Origin: Leisingera sp. M658
GTDB taxonomy: Bacteria > Pseudomonadota > Alphaproteobacteria > Rhodobacterales > Rhodobacteraceae
Reading direction: 5' to 3'
DNA length: 64,000 nucleotides
Assembly (NCBI RefSeq): GCF_025144145.1
Contig: NZ_CP083546.1
Location: 75,001-139,000 of the forward strand
Position 1 is the first letter of the stretch, and the number at the start of each line of letters is the position of its first letter. The notes beneath the pieces were generated by a model, which searched no databases, had not been told where the DNA came from, and was given only the letters and a program-made list of their open reading frames with translations. A program made the position numbers and the translations under genes. Below are positions 63,000 to 64,000 of the stretch, in pieces.

Positions 63000-63892
63000 G
63001 CGAGGCACTGCGCGGGCATCTGGCGATGCTGTTGTTTTCGGCACTGGTGGCGGGGTCTTTCTCGCTGGGTGTCATGGTCGCCAACGAGATTGCACCAGCG
63101 GCCTTGAATGCGGCGCGGTTTGGTATTGCCGCTGTGGTGATCGGTGTCGCGGCGTTGGCCACCACCGGGCTGCGGCGGGTGCATTTCCGGGCGCCCTGGC
63201 GGTTTGCGGTGCTGGGCGGGCTGTTCGGCGGCTATTTCGTGCTGATGTTCTACGGGCTGCAGACAGCGGCGCCGTTCAGTGCCGCAGCGGTGTTCACGCT
63301 GGTGCCGGTGATGAGCGCCGTGTTTGGCTGGCTGCTGCTGCGGCAGATCACTACCGGCTGGATGGGACTGGCGCTGGCGATTGGCGCGGCAGGCGCGGTC
63401 TGGGTGATCGTGCGCGGTGATCCGGGCGCCTTGGCGGCATTCGAGATCGGCCAGGGCGAGATCATCTATTTCTGGGGCTGCGTGCTGCATGCGATCTATA
63501 CGCCGATGGTGCGCAAGCTGAACCGGGGCGAGCCGGCGGTGGTCTTTACCTTCGGGATGCTGCTGGCGGGCGGTGCGCTGCTGGCGGTGTTCGGCTGGCA
63601 GGACATTCTGGCCACCAATTGGGCCCAGCTGCCCGGTATCGTCTGGATCGGCCTGTTCTATCTGGCGGTCTGTGCCAGCTCGGCCACCTTTGTGCTGCTG
63701 CAATATGCGGCGATGCGGCTGCCCTCGGCCAAGGTGATGGCCTATACCTATCTCACCCCCAGCTGGGTGATCCTGTGGGAGATCGCGCTGGGCCGCGGCG
63801 CGCCGCCGGGCCTGGTGCTGATCGGGGTGGCGATGTCGGTGGTTGCGCTGGTGATGCTGCTGGAAGGGGCGCGGTCGCGGGTCACAGCCTGA
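62996..63892 (+). CDS. EamA (DMT superfamily) transporter
   Basis: 298 aa starting at GTG 62996, overlapping the LysR stop (GTGA). Ten hydrophobic helices in two EamA halves: LLFSALVAGSFSLGVMVANE and FGWLLLRQITTGWMGLALAI in the first, then IYFWGCVLHAIYTPMVRKLN and AKVMAYTYLTPSWVILWEIA in the second. An exporter of unknown substrate, coupled to the LysR gene and thus possibly part of its regulon. Confidence 0.88.
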   Translation: MSEALRGHLAMLLFSALVAGSFSLGVMVANEIAPAALNAARFGIAAVVIGVAALATTGLRRVHFRAPWRFAVLGGLFGGYFVLMFYGLQTAAPFSAAAVFTLVPVMSAVFGWLLLRQITTGWMGLALAIGAAGAVWVIVRGDPGALAAFEIGQGEIIYFWGCVLHAIYTPMVRKLNRGEPAVVFTFGMLLAGGALLAVFGWQDILATNWAQLPGIVWIGLFYLAVCASSATFVLLQYAAMRLPSAKVMAYTYLTPSWVILWEIALGRGAPPGLVLIGVAMSVVALVMLLEGARSRVTA

Positions 63893-64000
63893 ACGCAACG
63901 GGCTTGACCGCAACGGGCGTGCCCTCCGGCGGCCCTTCGCCGCCGCTTGCGGCAGGTCAACGCAATTCCCTTGTTTTCCGCTATACTGGTCCTGAGGGAC

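Overview
The window is a bacterial chromosome segment from an alphaproteobacterium, most likely a marine Rhodobacteraceae of the Roseobacter group (Leisingera/Phaeobacter/Ruegeria-like). This rests on the 23S-5S-tRNA-fMet order, a MipZ division ATPase, high-GC coding style, DUF2783/DUF4198 proteins, and the character of the homogentisate and cobalt loci. Genus is inference; no database search was possible.

Region 1 (1-6.4 kb): the 3' end of an rRNA operon, then a degraded mobile island abutting tRNA-fMet. It holds a truncated large serine recombinase whose last codons are antisense tRNA, an IS3-family element, a truncated small resolvase, and a broken tyrosine recombinase/IS91-type transposase pair. 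Region 2 (6.4-18.9 kb) is accessory DNA: EamA and MATE exporters, a GNAT, an IS5-family element with CTAG target duplications, an SDR, a GST, an IS66 remnant fused to a PfpI-type gene end, an uncharacterised LysR/566-aa/DUF3726-like cassette, and IS3 and IS91 fragments. A 130-bp repeat occurs twice in opposite orientations.

Region 3 (19-29.6 kb): Lrp-UspA-alanine symporter locus, two broken genes (a membrane protein and a GlxA regulator fused to a metalloprotease tail), a PLP decarboxylase, a haloalkane-dehalogenase-like hydrolase with a divergent MarR regulator, a TetR gene with a stop at codon 3, and a second IS3 element. Region 4 (29.6-35 kb): a cobalamin riboswitch followed by a cobalt/nickel ECF-type uptake operon, then a second PLP decarboxylase.

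Region 5 (35-42.6 kb) is a homogentisate operon (hmgA, fahA, MBL-fold protein, FAD hydroxylase, DUF2783, VOC protein, maiA) with a divergent MarR regulator. Region 6 (42.6-57 kb) is housekeeping: adenylate cyclase, mipZ, DEAD-box helicase, and the ffh-rpsP-rimM-trmD-rplS-rpmE block, interleaved with three GNATs, chorismate mutase, bluB, MscS, DUF1508 and a kinase. Region 7 (57-64 kb): EF-G-like GTPase, ProX-like deacylase, racemase, azoreductase with divergent LysR, and an EamA exporter.

A recurrent theme is that transposase genes are broken by short hairpin-forming insertions (in IS91, IS5 and both IS3 groups); two of these inserts share an identical 17-mer.
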